From Variovorax paradoxus (lineage in GTDB: Bacteria > Pseudomonadota > Gammaproteobacteria > Burkholderiales > Burkholderiaceae_C): a DNA stretch of 64,000 nt. Under the pieces are notes generated by a model, which made no database searches, was not told where the DNA came from, and worked only from the letters and a program-made list of their open reading frames with translations. Positions 18,762-27,300 of the stretch are shown in pieces. Location of the stretch: NCBI RefSeq assembly GCF_030815855.1, contig NZ_JAUSXG010000001.1:930001-994000 (forward strand), given 5' to 3'. The stretch's first letter is position 1; every line of letters begins with the position of its first letter. A program made the position numbers and the translations under genes.

Positions 18762-19715
18762 ATGCTCCGCATCGAAGATCTCCAGCTTGCCGCGGCGCTC
18801 GCGCAGGCGCCCTCGTTGAGCGCGGCCGCGCGTGTGTTGAACGTCACGCCGCCCGCGCTGTCGATGCGATTGCGCAAGCTCGAGGCCATGCTCGACGTGG
18901 CGCTGGCGGTCCGCACGGCGCGGCGCCTGAGCCTGACGCCCGAGGGCGAGCGTTTCGCCCACGAAGCGGCGGCCTTGCTGGCCGGCCTCGAGGCGCTGCC
19001 GCAATCGTTCCAGCGCAACGACCGCAGGCTGACCGGCACGCTGCGCATTGCGGCGCCGTTCGGCTATGGAAGGCAGCGCATCGCACCGATGCTGGCCCGC
19101 TTTGCGCGGCTGCATCCCTCGCTGGGGCTGCAGCTTGACTTGCGGGAAACGCCGTGGCCCGACCGGCACGACTCGGACGTGGTGATCCACATCGGCACGG
19201 TGCGCGATTCATCATGGGTGGCGCGCACGCTCGCCTTCAATGAACGCTGGCTGTGCGCGAGCCCAGGCTATCTGCGCACGCATGGAACGCCGCAGGAGCC
19301 GCGCGACCTGTTGAAGCACTGCTGCATCAGCATCCGCGAGAACGAGGAAGACGTGACGCTGTGGCATTTTCACCGGCCCGCGACAAAGGCTTCGGGCAAG
19401 GCAAAGGTGGACGATGCCGCGCCGCGGCAGAAACCGCGCGAGACGGTGCGCATCGTGCCCAGCTACACCTCGAACGACGGCACCGTGGCGCGCGAGTGGG
19501 CCGAGCAGGGCCTCGGCCTGGTGCTTCGCTCCGAGTGGGATGCCGCGGAGTCGGTTGCCCGCGGAACCCTGGTGCGGGTGCTGCCGGATTGGTCGCTCGA
19601 CAGTGCGCCCGTTGCCGCGCTGGTGCCCACGCGGCAGGGCCGTACGGCGCGCGTGCAGGCGCTGCTTCAGTTCCTTGAAGAATCGCTCGGGAAGCTGCCG
19701 GCGCAGCGGCGCTGA
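18762..19715 (+). CDS. LysR-type transcriptional regulator
   Basis: A 317-residue protein with the family's usual length. The N-terminal winged helix-turn-helix spans residues 1-60 (SLSAAARVLNVTPPALSMRL, followed by RRLSLTPEGERF). The co-inducer-binding domain follows from about residue 88 (LTGTLRIAAPFGYGRQRIAP). The sequence DLRETPWPDRHDSDVVIHIG resembles regulators of the TtuA/DsdC-like groups. It is transcribed divergently from the DSD1-type enzyme and RidA, with a short AT-enriched spacer (18709-18761, containing TTTAATGAAACTGCAACTATCGTTAA). It therefore most likely controls that operon and itself, with a D-amino acid or its product as possible inducer. The inducer is inferred. Confidence 0.88.
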   Translation: MLRIEDLQLAAALAQAPSLSAAARVLNVTPPALSMRLRKLEAMLDVALAVRTARRLSLTPEGERFAHEAAALLAGLEALPQSFQRNDRRLTGTLRIAAPFGYGRQRIAPMLARFARLHPSLGLQLDLRETPWPDRHDSDVVIHIGTVRDSSWVARTLAFNERWLCASPGYLRTHGTPQEPRDLLKHCCISIRENEEDVTLWHFHRPATKASGKAKVDDAAPRQKPRETVRIVPSYTSNDGTVAREWAEQGLGLVLRSEWDAAESVARGTLVRVLPDWSLDSAPVAALVPTRQGRTARVQALLQFLEESLGKLPAQRR

Positions 19716-19900
19716 GCCGGTTTGCTTTCTTTCAGCCCGCAGCCCGGGCTTCTTCGACGGCTTGACTTCGCGTAGGCCATTTTCGCAAGCCGTTTCCGGC
19801 GGGATTTTGCGGAACTAGCATGGGTCGAACAGGCCGCCGGGTGCCACGAAAGCACTCGGCTCGTTCATCGGTTCTTGCGTGTCTTGTAAAGGAGAACGCC

Positions 19901-20485
19901 ATGCGATCCATCCATTTCCGCAGCCTTGCTCTCGCGTGCGCCGTTGCAGTCGGCGGCATTGCGGCCGTGGGCTGCACCACCACGCGGCCTGGCGACCAGG
20001 CAAGCAGCGCATCGTCGCGCGCTTCGATCGACGCCCAGGTCGACGCCGCGTTGTCCAAGCTGTATGACTCCGCCAGGGGCTCGCGCGAACTGGTCGCCTC
20101 CTCGAGCGGCGTGCTGGTGTTTCCCGCCGTGGTCGGTGCCAGCATGGGCATCGGCGCCGAGTACGGCCGCGGCGCGTTGCGCGTGAACGGACGCACGCAG
20201 GCCTACTACAGCACCACCGCGGGTTCGATCGGTTTCCAGGCCGGCGCGCAGTCGAAGGCGGTGATCTACGTGTTCACCACGCGGGCCGCGCTCGACAAGT
20301 TCCGCAGCAGCAACGGGTGGACGGCCGGCGCCGATGCCACCGTGGCCGCCGCAACATTCGGTGCCAACGGCAGCATCGATACCAATACGCTGCGCCAGCC
20401 CGTGGTCGGCTTCGTGCTGACCAACGTGGGCCTCGAGGCCGGCGTCTCGCTGTCGGGCGCGAAGATCACCGAGATCCGGCTGTAG
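19901..20485 (+). CDS. YSC84/SYLF-domain lipoprotein
   Basis: A 194-residue protein. The ATG at 19901 has a GGAGAA ribosome-binding sequence 5 bases upstream, so it is preferred over longer readings. The signal ends in a lipobox (GGIAAVGC), making it a lipoprotein anchored by the cysteine near residue 24. The rest is a YSC84/SYLF-type domain: KLYDSARGSRELVASSSGVL, VFPAVVGASMGIGAEYGRGA, YYSTTAGSIGFQAGAQSKA, and a final GLEAGVSLSGAKITEI. Such proteins are common in Burkholderiales and are thought to bind lipids. The exact role is unknown. Confidence 0.85.
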   Translation: MRSIHFRSLALACAVAVGGIAAVGCTTTRPGDQASSASSRASIDAQVDAALSKLYDSARGSRELVASSSGVLVFPAVVGASMGIGAEYGRGALRVNGRTQAYYSTTAGSIGFQAGAQSKAVIYVFTTRAALDKFRSSNGWTAGADATVAAATFGANGSIDTNTLRQPVVGFVLTNVGLEAGVSLSGAKITEIRL

Positions 20486-20517
20486 GTGGTTGGGCCGGCC
20501 GAACCCTGCCCGGCCGG

Positions 20518-21366
20518 TCAGTTCACCAACTGCGCCTCGAGTTCGGCGATCTGCCTGCGCAAGGCCTCGTTCTCGGCCGTGAGTTCGGCCACGCGCTGCT
20601 CCAGCAGCTGGAGAGCGTCAAGGTTTTTTTCGGGCTGATCGGCGGGATTCGATTCAGCGGATTCGGCGGGCTCCTCACGCGGCTTGCGCTTGGCCTCGCG
20701 AACGCGCTTGGCGGCCTGCTTGAGTTCGTCCTTGCCCGCGTTCGCCGCGGAAACCTGTTCTTCGGCGGACAGGCTGGCCACCGCCGCCGCGGTGTTGATG
20801 GAAATCACGCCCGCCTTCACGGCCGCCACCAGTTCGGGCGCGGCCTGCTTCTGGATCTTTTCGATCATCACCACCTGGTTGCTGCTGAGCCGCGCGGCGC
20901 GTGCGATGGCTTCGCGGCTGCTGAGCGGCGCGGGCGGGGGCAGGGCCGAAGCGTTGTCGGCGGACGATCCGTCGGCGGGCGTGTCGGCGTCGAAGGGCGC
21001 GCCGTCATCCGACGGTGCCGTGTCGGCCAGTGCGCGCGCGCGGCGCTCGTCGACGATGTCTTTCTTTCGCAGCGCCAGCACGCCGCGCAGAAAGTCCGAA
21101 ATGCTGCGCCGGCCGAGGTGCTGGTCGATCATCCAGAGGTGCACGTCCTCGATGGACTTGAAGCGCGTGTTCTGCACCGTCTGGAACGGCAGGCCGTGCT
21201 TCTGGCAAATGCCGTAGCGGTTGTGGCCGTCCACCAGCACGTCGCCCCACAGCACCAGCGCATCGCGGCAGCCCTCGGTGAGGATGCTGCGTTCCAGCGC
21301 CTCGTGTTCCTCCGGAGTCAATGGATCGATATAGGCTTTGAGTTCTTCGTTGACGACGATGTTCAT
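20518..21366 (-). CDS. Orphan ParB-like nuclease-domain protein
   Basis: A 282-residue protein. Residues 1-100 form a ParB/sulfiredoxin-like domain with WGDVLVDGHNRYGICQKHGL, the family's conserved DGHxR-type loop. A helix-turn-helix-like segment follows (SREAIARAARLSSNQVVMIEKIQK). The tail from about residue 215 is charged and ends in a leucine-heptad coiled coil (LQLLEQRVAELTAENEALRR). No ParA lies nearby and no parS-like repeat was noticed, so it is not an obvious partition system. It may be a chromosomal regulator or a remnant of an integrated element. It converges with the YSC84 lipoprotein gene and marks the left limit of the siderophore locus. Confidence 0.78.
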   Translation of the reverse strand: MNIVVNEELKAYIDPLTPEEHEALERSILTEGCRDALVLWGDVLVDGHNRYGICQKHGLPFQTVQNTRFKSIEDVHLWMIDQHLGRRSISDFLRGVLALRKKDIVDERRARALADTAPSDDGAPFDADTPADGSSADNASALPPPAPLSSREAIARAARLSSNQVVMIEKIQKQAAPELVAAVKAGVISINTAAAVASLSAEEQVSAANAGKDELKQAAKRVREAKRKPREEPAESAESNPADQPEKNLDALQLLEQRVAELTAENEALRRQIAELEAQLVN

Positions 21367-21580
21367 GAGAGGGATCGGGAGCGCAGGGAGGTGGGGAAGG
21401 GGCGGAATTCTAGATGCGGGGCGGGCGCGATCATCGGGCTGTCATGCAACCGGCCGAACATCGCCGAACGTTTGGTTGCGTGAAATCGTCGCTGGGCTGT
21501 CTCGCTTTGGCGTGCTCGAACGTCTACTGGGTATGGAGCATGAAGGGTTGGGGAATAGGGCTTTTTTGTATCCACAAGTA

Positions 21581-21599
21581 GTAATAATTCTCATTTGTA
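21581..21599 (+). promoter_or_regulatory. Fur-box-like operator upstream of the siderophore operon
   Basis: The sequence GTAATAATTCTCATTTGTA closely matches the common proteobacterial Fur box half-site pattern AATAATTCTCATT in an otherwise GC-rich genome. It lies about 100 bp upstream of the probable sigma-factor start. Iron-dependent repression of the sigma factor, and through it the biosynthesis genes, is the expected outcome. This is inferred from the motif. Confidence 0.7.
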
Positions 21600-21625
21600 T
21601 TGAGCACTTCAGGAGTACCTCCCTC

Positions 21626-21688
21626 ATGTTCATGTGTCTGCAGCCTTGCCAACGTTCTTTCGGGCGGTTCGCGCCCCGCCTCGCATGA
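21626..21688 (+). other. Possible leader ORF (20 aa) coupled to the sigma-factor start
   Basis: An ATG at 21626 sits 10 bases after a clear AGGAG (21611-21615) and encodes a 20-residue peptide, MFMCLQPCQRSFGRFAPRLA. Its TGA (21686-21688) overlaps both candidate sigma-factor ATGs (21685 and 21688). None of the possible sigma-factor starts (GTG 21634, ATG 21685/21688/21712) has its own well-spaced ribosome-binding sequence. Translation of the sigma factor may therefore depend on reading this leader. Expression is not demonstrated. Confidence 0.35.
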
Positions 21689-22230
21689 TGAGGGAGCCCG
21701 TCGACCTGTCGATGCCTCTTTCCGAGCCCACGCTCGCCGAGGTCTTCATTGCGAACCGTCCGCAGCTTTTGCGCGTGGCGCGAAGAATCGTCCGCACCGC
21801 GGAGCTCGCCGACGATGTGGTGCAGGACGCCTATCTGAAGATTGCCGACGGCCCCTGCGTGCGCAAGGCCGACCGGCCGATCGGCTATTGCTGCCAGGTC
21901 GTGCGCAATGTGGCGCTCGACTGCTGCCGGCGCCATACCGTCGAAGCCAACTACCGCACCTTCGACGTCGACGTGGAGGCACTGGACGTGGCGGGACCGC
22001 CTTCGCCGGACCGGCTGATGCGCGAGCGCCAGGCCATCCACGCGATCGACAAGGTGCTGGCGGGGCTGCCCGCGCGAACGCGGCTGGTGTTCGAGCTCTA
22101 TCGGCTCGAAGGCCTCACGCAGCGCGACATCGCACTGCGCCTGGGGTGCGCGCTCGGCCTGGTGAACGGGCTGATTTCCGAAGCGGCGCAGGCGATCAAG
22201 CAATGCGGCCGCTTGCTCGACGACGATTGA
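21685..22230 (+). CDS. ECF sigma factor, FecI-type (siderophore operon regulator)
   Basis: About 181 residues from the ATG at 21685; the frame is open from a GTG at 21634, and an ATG at 21712 is also possible. Region 2 reads LLRVARRIVRTAELADDVVQ with DAYLKI. Region 4 reads LPARTRLVFELYRLEGLTQR followed by DIALRLGCALGLV, the FecI/PvdS-group pattern. It is the first gene of the siderophore operon and sits behind a Fur-box-like site. The working model is that Fur represses it in iron-replete cells and that it then drives transcription of MbtH, the NRPS/PKS genes and probably the receptor. A FecR-N-like small protein follows 101 bp later, but no complete anti-sigma factor is present. Confidence 0.88.
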   Translation: MMREPVDLSMPLSEPTLAEVFIANRPQLLRVARRIVRTAELADDVVQDAYLKIADGPCVRKADRPIGYCCQVVRNVALDCCRRHTVEANYRTFDVDVEALDVAGPPSPDRLMRERQAIHAIDKVLAGLPARTRLVFELYRLEGLTQRDIALRLGCALGLVNGLISEAAQAIKQCGRLLDDD

Positions 22231-22331
22231 GCGGCTGGACGATCGAACCCCGAACGCGTGCGAGATTGGGGTAAGGTAAAAGCCTTAGCGCCGACGCATG
22301 GTGCTGCCGCGCAATGCCACACACTCCACGC

Positions 22332-22538
22332 ATGACACAAGAGCAGGACGACCCTAACTGGAGCGCCGCATGGCAATGGGTGCAGCGCGAGCACGACCGC
22401 GACAGCTTCGATGCGGCCGCGCGTGCCGAGATGACGGCCTGGCTTCTGGCCGACCCGCTGCATCGCAAAGCCTACGACAAGGCGGCCCGCCTGTGGCTGC
22501 TCGCGGGGCTGGTGCCTCCCACCGCTTCCTCGGAGTGA
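22332..22538 (+). CDS. FecR N-terminal-like (DUF4880) small protein
   Basis: A 68-residue protein: WSAAWQWVQREHDRDSFDAA, then TAWLLADPLHRKAYDKAARL. The pattern (Trp-rich first helix, AARAEMTAWL, DPLHRKAYDKAARLW) matches the cytoplasmic N-terminal domain of FecR anti-sigma factors. The membrane helix and periplasmic signalling domain are absent. It directly follows the sigma-factor gene and could bind that sigma factor on its own. An ATG at 22314 would add six residues; neither start has an obvious ribosome-binding sequence. Family assignment is by pattern and moderately sure; the role is inferred. Confidence 0.65.
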   Translation: MTQEQDDPNWSAAWQWVQREHDRDSFDAAARAEMTAWLLADPLHRKAYDKAARLWLLAGLVPPTASSE

Positions 22539-22640
22539 ACAGATCGCGTCCTGAAACGTCTTGTTGATCAGAGGAGCGAAGAGATGACCCGCCGGGTCGC
22601 CGAATCGCTTTAATCTGTTCAACCGCATAAGGACGTATCC

Positions 22641-22895
22641 ATGTCGACGAGCTGCTTCGATCGCGAAGACGAGACTTTCATCGTTCTGGTCAACCACGAA
22701 GACCAGTATTCCATCTGGCCGCACTGGAAGGCCGTGCCCAAGGGATGGACCGCGGTCGACGGCGTCAAGGGCGACAAGAAGACCGCGCTGGCCTATGTCG
22801 AAGAGACGTGGACCGACATGCGACCCCGCTCGCTGCGCGAATGGATGGCGCAGCAGGAACAGCACCCGACGACCACCGAAACCGCGGCCGGTTGA
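22641..22895 (+). CDS. MbtH-family NRPS accessory protein
   Basis: An 84-residue protein with the full MbtH signature: [20 protein letters not shown], a central GW...G dipeptide region, and [18 protein letters not shown]. MbtH proteins bind adenylation domains and are needed for folding or activity of many of them. A ribosome-binding sequence (AAGGACG) precedes the ATG. It opens the biosynthetic part of the operon, just before the type II thioesterase, and presumably serves the A domains of the four NRPS proteins downstream. Confidence 0.95.
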   Translation: MSTSCFDREDETFIVLVNHEDQYSIWPHWKAVPKGWTAVDGVKGDKKTALAYVEETWTDMRPRSLREWMAQQEQHPTTTETAAG

Positions 22896-22900
22896 CGCGC

Positions 22901-23638
22901 GTGGAGACGAGCGTCTCGCTGCTGTGCCTGCCGTGTGCGGGCGCCAGCGCCACGATGTACCTGCGCTGGTGCCGCCTGCTGCCGCGCTGGGTCCGCATCG
23001 TGCCGGTGGAATTGCCCGGCCGCGGAAGCCGCTCGGGCGAAAGCCTGGTTCGGGATTTCGACAGCCTCGTCGCGCAACTCTGCGCGGAGCAGGCCGAGGC
23101 CCTGCGCGGCAGCTTCGCGCTCTTCGGCCACAGCATGGGTGCGTTGCTGGCCTACGGCATGGCCCGCCGCCTGCGGTCGATGGGGCGCGCGTTGCCTCTC
23201 GCGCTGCTGGCCTCCGGCAGTTCCGCGCCCTCGCAGCGTGACCCCGCGCGCTTTGCGGACAAGACCGACGACGCCTCGCTGACCGCCGATCTACGCAAGC
23301 AGGGCGGCACGCCCGAAGAAGTGTTCGCGAGCGCGGAGTTGATGCGCATCACCCTCGATGTGCTGGGTGCCGACTACCGCGTCTGCGAAGGCTTTCGCTA
23401 TGCCGGCGAAGCGCCGCTGCCGATGCCGGTGCACGTCTTCGCAGGCCGTGAGGACGACATCGACGCCGCACGCATCGATGCGTGGTCGGCCGAGGCGGGC
23501 GGTGTCTTCACGCTCGACTGGTTCGACGGCGGTCACTTCTTCATCCGCCAGCAGGAAACAGCTTTCCTGGCCGCGCTCGCGCAGCGCCTCGGCCAAGCCA
23601 TTGCAGGAAATCGCCATGCATCTCACGCCCTGGCCTGA
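22901..23638 (+). CDS. Type II thioesterase (NRPS/PKS editing)
   Basis: A 245-residue alpha/beta hydrolase. Near the start LLCLPCAGASATMYLRW gives the typical thioesterase II opening, GHSMG places the nucleophile at Ser78, and DGGHFF places the catalytic histidine at residue 212. Such enzymes remove misprimed or stalled acyl groups from carrier domains. The start is uncertain: a TTG at 22892 would overlap the MbtH stop (TTGA), and a GTG at 22901 is in the same frame. The 3' end overlaps the phosphopantetheinyl transferase gene by 23 bases, consistent with coupled translation. Confidence 0.9.
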   Translation: METSVSLLCLPCAGASATMYLRWCRLLPRWVRIVPVELPGRGSRSGESLVRDFDSLVAQLCAEQAEALRGSFALFGHSMGALLAYGMARRLRSMGRALPLALLASGSSAPSQRDPARFADKTDDASLTADLRKQGGTPEEVFASAELMRITLDVLGADYRVCEGFRYAGEAPLPMPVHVFAGREDDIDAARIDAWSAEAGGVFTLDWFDGGHFFIRQQETAFLAALAQRLGQAIAGNRHASHALA

Positions 23639-24305
23639 CCCGCTGCCCGCGGGCATCGAGGTCTACCGCCTCGACTTCGATCTGGCCACCGAGGCCACGG
23701 CAGCGCGGCAGGTGCTGACGCCGGCCGAGCGCGCCAAGGCCGACAGGTTTGCAAGAACCGCCGACCGCGTGCGCTTCACGGAAACGCGCGCCGCGCTCCG
23801 CCGCCTGCTCGCCGAGCGCGTGGGCTGCGAGCCTGCCGAGGTGCCGCTCGCATCGAGCGCGCACGGCAAGCCGTACCTCGAACTCGCAAGCGGCGGTGCG
23901 CCGCTGTTCAATCTCTCCCATTCGGGCTCGCATGCGCTCATCGTGCTGGGCGATGCGCGCGCGGTGAGCGAAGTGGGCGTCGACATCGAGGAGTGCATGG
24001 CCGACGTCGACATCGAGGGCGTCGCTTCGCTGGCGTTTACCGAGCGCGAATGCGATGAAGTGCGCGGCGCCGCCGATCGGCTGCAGGCCCTCTACAGCCG
24101 CTGGGTGGGCAAGGAAGCGGTGCTGAAGGCCATCGGCGTCGGCGTGGCCGAGCATCTGAAATCCATCGGCATTCATCCCGGCGCGGACGGGCGCTATGCG
24201 CTCGAAAGTGCCGTTCCCGAATGGACAAATTTTCAAGCCATGACGCTCGAGGCGCCCGCCGGCTATGCCGCCGCGCTTGCATGGCGCGCAAAGGAATCGA
24301 CATGA
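23616..24305 (+). CDS. Sfp-type 4'-phosphopantetheinyl transferase
   Basis: A 229-residue enzyme that moves phosphopantetheine from CoA to the conserved serine of carrier domains. Motifs: LFNLSHSGSHALIVLG, VGVDIEE (metal-binding Asp123), and WVGKEAVLKAIG (around Lys166). The start at 23616 has an AGGAAA ribosome-binding sequence and lies inside the end of the thioesterase gene. The stop overlaps the ATG of the first NRPS gene (ATGA at 24302). It should activate the seven carrier domains of this assembly line. Confidence 0.93.
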   Translation: MHLTPWPDPLPAGIEVYRLDFDLATEATAARQVLTPAERAKADRFARTADRVRFTETRAALRRLLAERVGCEPAEVPLASSAHGKPYLELASGGAPLFNLSHSGSHALIVLGDARAVSEVGVDIEECMADVDIEGVASLAFTERECDEVRGAADRLQALYSRWVGKEAVLKAIGVGVAEHLKSIGIHPGADGRYALESAVPEWTNFQAMTLEAPAGYAAALAWRAKEST

Positions 24306-27300
24306 GTGAAATGCCGCAAGTAGAGGCCAGCCCGCAGCCGAAGAACTTCGTTGCCCATCTGCGCACGTTGGCACGCACGCGGCCCGACGACATCTGGCTC
24401 ACCCTGGCCGGCACGGTGAACGGCGAATACAGCGAAGACCCGATCAGCTACGGCGTGTTCGAGCATCGCGTGCGCGCACTCGCGGCCCGGCTCCAGCAGC
24501 AGTTCGCCAAGGGCGAGCGGGTGCTCATCATGCTCGACAACGGCGACCACTATGCGGTGTGCATGCTGGCCTGCTTCTACAGCGGCGTGATCGCGGTGCC
24601 GGTGTTTCCGCCCGAGTCCATGCGCCCGCAGCATCTGGCGCGGCTCACCGGCATCGCTTTCGATTCGAAAGCTCGCTGCGTGCTGACCTCCGCCGCTTTG
24701 TCGCGCGCAATGAGCGCGGCCGGCCAGTTCGGCGACGCGGCAATCATCGCCGTCGATGCGGTGGATGCATCGCTCGCCGATGCATGGACGCCCTTCGAAC
24801 CCGCGGGCGACGACGTCGCATTCCTGCAGTACACCTCGGGGTCGACCTCCGCACCCAAGGGCGTGATGGTGTCGCACGGCAACCTGATCGCCAACGAAGT
24901 CGCCATGACGCACGGCATGGGCGTCGGCCCCGACGACAAGTTCGTCTGCTGGGCGCCGCTCTATCACGACATGGGCCTGATCGGCGGGCTGCTGCTGCCG
25001 CTCTACAACGGCATTCCGCTGGTACTCACCTCGCCGGGCTATTTTCTCGAACGCCCGGTGCGCTGGCTCGAGCTGATCTCGCGCCACCGCGCCACCCACA
25101 GCGGCGGGCCCGACTTCGCGTTCCGCCTCTGCCTGGAGCGCGTGAACGATGCGCGGCTCGCGCAGCTCGACCTGTCGAGCTGGCGCGTGGCCTACACGGG
25201 TGCCGAGCCGGTGCGCGCGGACACCGAAACCGAATTCATCGCGCGCTTTGCCGCCGCGGGCTTCGAGCCGCACGCGGCCTACCCCTGCTACGGCCTCGCC
25301 GAAGGGACGCTGTTCGTCACCGGCGGCACGCGCGGCGGCGGCATGGTAGCCAACACCTTCTCCGCCGAGGGGTTGGCCAGCGGTGCCGGCACGCCGGCCG
25401 CGGAAGGCACGATGCTGGTGGGCTGCGGCGTGGCGGCACCGGGCCATCGCGTCGAGATCGTCGATGCCGTGTCGCTGACGACCGCGGCCCCCGGAAAGAT
25501 CGGCGAGATCTGGACCAGCGGCCGGAGCATCTGCCTTGGCTACTGGGGCAAGGAGCGCGAGACCCGCGAAACCTTCGTGCTGCGCGACGGCGAGCGCTGG
25601 CTGCGCACCGGCGACCTCGGCTTCATGCACGAAGGCCAGCTCTACGTCACCGGCCGCATCAAGGACCTGATCATCGTTCGCGGCCACAACCTCTATCCGC
25701 AGGACATCGAGCGGCTCATCGAGGCCGAGGTCGATGCGGTGCGCAAGAGCCGCGTCGCGGTCTTTGCGGTGCAGGGGACGGACGGCGAGGGCATCGGCGT
25801 CGCGGCCGAGGTGTCGCGCAGCATGCAGAAGCTGGTGCCGCCGCAGGTGCTGGTCGATGCGCTCGGCGCCGCGGTCGGCGAGGTGTTCGGCGAGCCGCTG
25901 TCGGTCGTGCTGCTGCTCAACCCCGGCGGCCTGCCCAAGACCACGAGCGGCAAGCTGCAGCGCAGCGCCTGCCGCGCGGGCTGGATCGACGGCAGCGCCG
26001 ATGCGTATGCGATCTACCAGTACGGCGCTTTCGTGCGGGGCGGCCCGAGTGAAGCGGCGCCCGAGGAGGCGCCGCTGGACGAGGTCGACCAGGCCGTGGC
26101 CGCGATCTGGCGCGAGGTCTGCAAGCAGGGCGACGACCGGCCGCTCGCACGCGATGCCCACTTCTTCAACCGCGGCGGCAGCTCCCTCACCGCGACGCAG
26201 GCGGCCGCGCGCATCTCGGCGCATTGGCAGATCGACTTTTCGGCGCGAATGCTGTTCGAGCAGCCGCGCCTGCAGGCCTGCGCGGCAGCCATCCGGCAAC
26301 TGCAGGCGCAAGGTGCGCGCCCGCAGCCCGCGCCGATTCCCGTGCTGTCGGCGGAGCGCCGGCTGTTGCCGATGCCGCTCTCGCACGCGCAGGAGCGCCA
26401 GTGGTTCCTCTGGCAGATCGATCCCCGAAGCGCGGCCTACCACGTGAGCGGCGCGCTTCGCCTCACCGGGGCGGTGAACACCGATGCCTTGCGCGCTGCG
26501 CTCGACGACCTCGTCATGCACCACGAATCGCTGCGCACGGTGTTCAGCGCAGCCGCCGACGGCAATGCGGAGCAGTGGATCAAGCCCGCCGGCACGCTGT
26601 CGCTGGCACTGATCGACTTGCGCAGTGCAGACGCGACCAAGCGCGACGAGCAGCTGGCGGAAGAAACCCGGCGCCTCAGGGCCGAGCCCTTCGACCTGAC
26701 GCAAGGTCCGCTGCTGCGCGCCGCGTTGATCCGTACCGCCGACGACACCCATGTGCTCGCCGTGGTGATACACCACATCATTTCCGACGGCGCCTCGATG
26801 CAGTTGCTGATCGACGAACTGGCCGCGGGCTACGCTGCGCATCTGGGCGGAACGCCCATGCGTCAGTCCGCATCGCGTATCCAGTACGCCGACTACGCGC
26901 TCTGGCAGCGCGAGTGGCTTGCGGCGGGCGAGGGCGAACGGCAGCTGACCTGGTGGCGCGCGCACCTCGGCGACACGCACGCGGTGCTCGACCTGCGCAC
27001 CGACCATCCGCGCCAGCCGCAGGCCGGCTACAGCGCCGCGCGCCATGCCTTCGAGCTGCCAACCGGCCTGCTCGGCCAGCTGCGCGGCGTAGCGGACACC
27101 CACGGCGCGACGCTCTTCATCGTGCTGCTCGCGGGCTTCCAGTCGCTGCTGCACCGCTACACGGGGCAGGAAGACATCCGCATCGGCGCGCCGATCGCCA
27201 ACCGCAACCGCGTGGACGTCGAGGGCGTGGTCGGCATGTTCGTCAACACCCTGGTGCTGCGCAATCCGATCCACGGACGCCTGAGCGCGTCGCGCGTGCT

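Noticed and set aside
20493..20515. GGCCGG/CCGGCC inverted repeat between the YSC84 and ParB-like genes as a terminator
   Set aside because: Only six base pairs, with no T-tract on either strand. Such GC palindromes are common by chance here.
22539..22640. FecI/PvdS-type promoter elements before MbtH and in the other spacers
   Set aside because: TAAA- and CGT-like pieces can be found, but spacing and sequence are not consistent between the candidate promoters, so no site is claimed.
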